DNA of 10,348 nt from positions 1 through 10,348 of the forward strand of contig JAUWAH010000045.1 of assembly GCA_030602145.1 (NCBI GenBank), given 5' to 3'. Origin of the DNA: Desulfobulbus sp. GTDB lineage: Bacteria; Desulfobacterota; Desulfobulbia; Desulfobulbales; Desulfobulbaceae. The translations under genes were made by a program, and so were the position numbers. Positions 7,217 through 10,348 of the stretch are shown here, piece after piece. The notes under the pieces are model-generated. The model did no database searches, was not told the origin of the DNA, and saw only the letters and a list, made by a program, of their open reading frames with translations. The stretch's first letter is position 1, and every line of letters begins with the position of its first letter.

Positions 7217-7282
7217 TCGACCCGATCGCGGCAACGCCCGTTGCATCGGAAACCAAGGGCATTCCATCTCTTCATTCAGGCC

Positions 7283-8170
7283 ATGCAGCATGAACTCGAC
7301 AGGCGAACGGGGCTGATCCCGGTTGCCGAAGGTCCTTCAGACCAGATGGACTCTCTGGCCCTGGTGCTAGAATCCGTCGGCATTCTCCACCGGTATGATC
7401 CGGAGGGCAACCGGCTTCTGGTGGCGATTGACGATGCTCCGGCCGCCCTCTTCCACCTCGATCAATATCGTCGCGAGAACCTGCACTGGCCACCGAAACC
7501 GCCGCCGATGCCAGCCCAGTCGCCCTTGGTCCAGCCGACAGTGGTCACGATGGTTCTTCTTGCCCTCTTTTTCGCCCATACCGGCTCCTGGTCACCGGAT
7601 ACCGTCTGGTTTGCCAGGGGAGCGCTCGACAGTGCTGCTATTTTGGATCAAGGCCAGTGGTGGCGACTGTTGACCGCCCTGACCCTGCATGCCGATCCCG
7701 CCCACCTGCTGGGCAACTGCCTGATCGGCGGGGTGATCATCCACCTGCTGGGCAGGCTGATCGGCTATGGTCAATGCTGGCTGCTGCTGATCTTCACCGG
7801 AGCGCTCGGCAATCTTGTCAATATCCTCTTTCGGCAGCAGCCCCACCTCTCCGTTGGTTTCTCCACCTCGGTCTTTGCAGCCATCGGTCTGTTGACCGGT
7901 CTGCAAATGGCTCGATTTGGCCGCCAATTTCACCGCGGTTTCCTGCTCCCCCTGGGAGCAGGCGCCGGTCTGCTTGCCTTTTTAGGCGTCGAAGGCGTCC
8001 GCACCGACCTGGGCGCCCATCTGTTCGGGTGCGTATGCGGTTTCTGCTGCGGCTGGCTGGGGCAATGGTCGGGATGCATCGCCCGATTGCGCAGCCCGGG
8101 ATGGCAGGCACCTCTGTTTATCCTGGCACTGCTCATACTTGTTATCGCCTGGATACGGATGCTGCCGTGA
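7283..8170 (+). CDS. Rhomboid-family intramembrane serine protease
   Basis: Membrane protease that cleaves transmembrane substrates. Numbered from the ATG at 7283 it has 295 residues. A soluble N-terminal domain of about 70 residues (SLALVLESVGILHRYD...) precedes the membrane core. Core signs are GQWWRLLTALTLHADPAHLLGN (124-145), with WR and the His/His/Asn set at 136, 141 and 145, spaced as His145/His150/Asn154 of E. coli GlpG. The serine is Ser194 in GFSTSVFAAIG and the partner His246 is in GAHLFGCVCGF, so the Ser-His dyad is complete. The residue after Ser is Thr where most family members have Gly. A last hydrophobic helix (about 277-290) suggests a six- or seven-helix layout. The start is uncertain: an in-frame TTG at 7241 would add 14 residues, and neither start has a good ribosome binding site. 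ATG 7283 is preferred for its codon and because the recognisable domain begins soon after. Confidence 0.9.
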   Translation: MQHELDRRTGLIPVAEGPSDQMDSLALVLESVGILHRYDPEGNRLLVAIDDAPAALFHLDQYRRENLHWPPKPPPMPAQSPLVQPTVVTMVLLALFFAHTGSWSPDTVWFARGALDSAAILDQGQWWRLLTALTLHADPAHLLGNCLIGGVIIHLLGRLIGYGQCWLLLIFTGALGNLVNILFRQQPHLSVGFSTSVFAAIGLLTGLQMARFGRQFHRGFLLPLGAGAGLLAFLGVEGVRTDLGAHLFGCVCGFCCGWLGQWSGCIARLRSPGWQAPLFILALLILVIAWIRMLP

Positions 8171-8201
8171 GAAGGAAACCTTCCCCCGTGGAGTTGTTCG
8201 C

Positions 8202-8235
8202 ATCGGAAAACGGCTCGATCGTTCCGATCTTGTTT
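8202..8235 (+). terminator. Weak terminator-like hairpin after the rhomboid gene
   Basis: ATCGGAA (8202-8208) pairs perfectly with TTCCGAT (8222-8228) around a 13-base loop, followed by CTTGTTT. The stem is short and AT-mixed, so termination would be partial at best. It ends right where the hflK promoter candidate begins. Confidence 0.35.
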
Positions 8236-8262
8236 GACGGGAATGACCCGAGTGCATAATAT
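8234..8262 (+). promoter_or_regulatory. Candidate promoter for hflK-hflC
   Basis: TTGACG (8234-8239, five of six) is followed by the AT-rich block CATAATAT. This gives either CATAAT at 8255-8260 (15-base spacing, five of six) or TAATAT at 8257-8262 (17-base spacing, four of six). A start near 8268 would leave a leader of about 100 bases before hflK. Confidence 0.5.
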
Positions 8263-8367
8263 AGGCACCGTTTACCCCTCGTCGTGACCAAGAGACCCCG
8301 GTGCCAGGGCCCCCCGGCCGGGTCGTCATCCACCCCATCCGAGTCCGCAACCAATGGAGCCGTATCC

Positions 8368-9489
8368 ATGCCAATGAACGAACAACCACCCTGGGGCAGA
8401 AAGAAGAAACCGTCAGGGCCGGAAGATATCCTTGCCGTGCTGATCCAAAAAATCCGGGACGCCTTTGCCGGCAAGGAAGGGGGGACCGCGCCACGCGACC
8501 CCCAGGGGGGACAGCCTGCCGATGAACCGCCCAGCCTTTTTGCAGGGGCGGGCAAGATCCTGGCGATTGTCGCCGTTGCTCTTTTGATCCAAGGCGCTTT
8601 TTCCAGCTTCTACACCATCAAGCCGGGCGAGGTCGGCGTCATCCTCCGCTTTGGTCAATATAGCCGAACCACCCAGCCCGGTCTCCAATTCAAGATCCCC
8701 TACGTGGAAGAACTGGCCAAGGTCGATGTGGAGACGGTCCGCAAGGAGGAATTCGGCTTCCGAACCCGCACCCCTGGCATCGGCTCAGGTTTCGACCGCA
8801 AGGGCTATGACATGGAAGCCCTGATGCTGACCGGGGATACGAACGTGATCGAGGTCGCCTGGATCGTCCAGTACAAGGTCAGCGACCCGGTCGATTTCCT
8901 CTTCAAGGTCCGCGACGTTGCCCAGGCGGTTCGGGACTCATCGGAAACCGTTACCCGGCGGATCGTCGGCAACATGGACTTCGACTACGTCCTCGGCAAT
9001 CGCGAGGTGCTGGCCGCAAACGCCAAACAGGAACTGCAGGGACAGGTCGATCGACTGCAATGCGGCATCAGCATTGTCACCCTGCAACTCCTCGACATCA
9101 ATCCGCCCGAACAGGTCAAGCCGGCGTTCAACGAGGTCAACGAAGCCGATCAGGACATGAAGCGGCTGGTCAACGAAGCGGAGGAGACCTACAACAAGGT
9201 GATCCCCAAGGCACGCGGCAGTGCCAAGCAGATCGTCGAAGAGGCCCACGGCTATGCGGCCGAGCGCATTAACCGGGCCACCGGTGAAACCAATCGATTC
9301 AAGGCCATCGTCAAGGAATACCAGGGAACGGAAGAGGTCACCCGCCAACGGTTGTATCTTGAGGCCATGGAAGGTATCCTGCCCCAGGTTGATCATGTCT
9401 ACGTGATCGACAAGAACCAACAGAACATCCTGCCGCTCTTCGACCTCACCCGCAAGACGGCCAAAGAGCCGCCTGCGGTGACCAGGTAA
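8368..9489 (+). CDS. hflK: HflK, SPFH-family FtsH protease modulator subunit
   Basis: Membrane protein of the SPFH (stomatin/prohibitin/flotillin/HflK) family. With HflC it forms a large periplasm-facing complex around the FtsH AAA protease and modulates its degradation of membrane proteins. From the ATG at 8368 it has 373 residues. The N-terminus NEQPPWGRKKK is the usual HflK type, followed by a charged Gly/Pro-rich stretch, one transmembrane helix at about 62-82, and then the SPFH domain (FYTIKPGEVGVILRFGQY onward). The family segment DINPPEQVKPAFNEVNEA is present, followed by a long coiled-coil-like helix rich in Ala, Glu and Lys. It ends with the hydrophobic YLEAMEGILPQVDHVYVID region. 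A GGAG at 8356-8359 lies 8 bases before this ATG; an in-frame GTG at 8284 would add 28 residues of low similarity and is not favoured. The next ATG, at 8374, is spaced less well. It is followed by an interrupted hflC. Confidence 0.94.
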   Translation: MPMNEQPPWGRKKKPSGPEDILAVLIQKIRDAFAGKEGGTAPRDPQGGQPADEPPSLFAGAGKILAIVAVALLIQGAFSSFYTIKPGEVGVILRFGQYSRTTQPGLQFKIPYVEELAKVDVETVRKEEFGFRTRTPGIGSGFDRKGYDMEALMLTGDTNVIEVAWIVQYKVSDPVDFLFKVRDVAQAVRDSSETVTRRIVGNMDFDYVLGNREVLAANAKQELQGQVDRLQCGISIVTLQLLDINPPEQVKPAFNEVNEADQDMKRLVNEAEETYNKVIPKARGSAKQIVEEAHGYAAERINRATGETNRFKAIVKEYQGTEEVTRQRLYLEAMEGILPQVDHVYVIDKNQQNILPLFDLTRKTAKEPPAVTR

Positions 9490-9519
9490 CCGAGGGGTAC
9501 CTGTCCCGACGGTTTATTT
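9489..9519 (+). other. Weak hairpin in the hflK-hflC gap
   Basis: ACCG (9489-9492) can pair with CGGT (9510-9513), and GGG (9495-9497) with CCC (9505-9507), separated by two mismatches. TTTATTT follows. It resembles a poor terminator inside the hflKC unit. No Shine-Dalgarno-like sequence lies between it and the hflC ATG at 9545. Confidence 0.25.
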
Positions 9520-9544
9520 CTCTTCCTTTAACCGACACGATCTC

Positions 9545-10348
9545 ATGGACAAAATCATTCGTATTTTCCTGTTGTGCATCCTCGCCGGCACCGCCGTCAC
9601 GGTCTGGGACGGTTTCTTCGTTCTCCCGGAAGGGCAGCAGGCGGTTATCACCCAGTTTGGCGCTCCGGTGGGCGAACCGGTAACCGAGGCCGGCCTCAAA
9701 TTCAAGATGCCCTTCATCCAGGTGGTGCAGTACTTTGACAAACGGGTGCTCATCTGGGATGGCGATCCCAACCAGATCCCGACCATCGACAAGACCTTCA
9801 TTTACATGGACAACACCGCCCGCTGGCGCATAGACGACCCACTGCGTTTCCTACAGGCCGTGGGCACGTAAAGGCGGGCCTCCTCCCTGCTCAACGACAT
9901 CATCGCCGGTACGGTCCGTGACCTGGTGAACAAGCACGATCTGATCGATATCATCCGCAGTTCCGACTGGAGCCGCGATTATATGCTGTCCACCGTTCAA
10001 ACCAGGGACATGATCGTGCCGCCCAAGGTGGGCCGGGACAAAATCAGCCAGATGGTCCTGGAAGCGGCCTCCAAGGTCACACCGCAGTACGGCATAGAAC
10101 TGCTGGATGTCATGTTCAGGCGGGTCAACTACATCGAGTCGGTTCGGCTGCGGGTCTATGACCGGATGATTTCCGAACGGAAACGAATCGCCGCCGAAAA
10201 ACGCTCAACCGGTGAAGGTCGAAAAGCGGAAATCCTCGGTCGGGTCGATCGTGAATTGCTTGAGATCACCTCGGTCGCCAATCGGGAAGCAATTGAAATT
10301 CGCGGTCAGGCGGACGCCGAAGCCGCGAAGATTTATGCGCAAGCCTAC
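9545..10348 (+). pseudogene. hflC: hflC interrupted by an in-frame TAA (partial at window edge)
   Basis: HflC is the SPFH partner of HflK in the FtsH-modulating complex. The frame begins at the ATG at 9545 with an N-terminal anchor (about residues 4-20, IIRIFLLCILAGTAVTV), then FVLPEGQQAVITQFG and the SPFH core. It reads through TARWRIDDPLRFLQAVGT to a TAA at 9869-9871, after 108 codons. The same frame stays open for 159 more codons to the window end and is clearly HflC: LLNDIIAGTVRDLVNKHDL, then RSSDW, GIELLDVMFRRVNY, RMISERKRIAAEKRSTGEG, and the late-family EIRGQADAEAAKIYAQAY. Family members often have Glu after the VGT, so one G-to-T change (GAA to TAA) would explain the stop. Both halves keep one frame, so an indel is not needed. 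Internal restart at ATG 9983 or GTG 9926 is possible but would give a protein without the anchor. There is no clear ribosome binding site before 9545. It could be a genuine nonsense mutation, or an artefact in an otherwise intact gene. The 3' end lies outside the window. Confidence 0.85.

Noticed and set aside
7066..7275. N-terminal extension of the Tim44-domain gene up to 7275.
   Set aside because: The promoter at 7199-7172 lies inside it, the extension has no similarity to the family, and the signal sequence begins at the ATG at 7065.
9869..9871. Recoded stop codon giving a selenocysteine or pyrrolysine in HflC.
   Set aside because: Selenocysteine uses TGA and pyrrolysine uses TAG; the codon is TAA, and HflC is not a known selenoprotein or pyrrolysine protein.
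1..10348. CRISPR array, tRNA/rRNA, insertion sequence or defence-system gene.
   Set aside because: I found no regularly spaced direct repeats, no cloverleaf or rRNA-like sequence, and no transposase, integrase, nuclease or toxin-like reading frame on either strand.

Overview
The window is GC-rich bacterial DNA, densely coded, with Gram-negative gene content. It carries an acyl-CoA dehydrogenase beside an ETF and a membrane FeS ETF:menaquinone oxidoreductase of the EMO type, plus HflK/HflC and a rhomboid protease. This suits an anaerobic fatty-acid oxidiser, most likely a member of the Desulfobacterota such as the Desulfobulbus or Geobacter/Desulfuromonas groups. The assignment is an inference from gene content, not from a marker gene.

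Left part (45-5833, all + strand): a fatty-acid oxidation and electron-export module. A PaaI-like hotdog thioesterase (45-545) is followed, after a hairpin-rich gap, by a short-chain-type acyl-CoA dehydrogenase (738-1883). Next come a 664-residue membrane iron-sulfur oxidoreductase with a cytochrome-b-like anchor, two [4Fe-4S] motifs and two CCG motifs (2024-4018), then etfB (4060-4830) and etfA (4840-5757). A strong intrinsic terminator (5799-5833) closes the run. The inferred electron path is acyl-CoA to dehydrogenase FAD, to EtfAB, to the membrane FeS protein, to the menaquinone pool.

Middle part (5834-8170): a gene-poor gap holds the terminator of the leftward gene. That gene (7065-6115) encodes a Tim44-domain protein with a signal peptide and has a good sigma70-like promoter at 7199-7172. 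A rhomboid intramembrane serine protease (7283-8170) is divergent from it. The shared upstream region holds a 7-bp dyad that overlaps the leftward -35 box.

Right part (8171-10348): a promoter candidate leads into hflK, then hflC. HflK and HflC normally form the membrane complex that controls FtsH proteolysis. The hflC frame is broken by an in-frame TAA at 9869-9871, yet the same frame stays open and clearly HflC-like for the remaining 159 codons to the window edge. This points to a single-base nonsense change or a base-calling error rather than a decayed gene. I regard it as the most checkable oddity in the window.

I found no CRISPR array, RNA gene, insertion sequence, phage gene or convincing new defence system. 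The region looks like ordinary chromosomal metabolism and membrane quality control.
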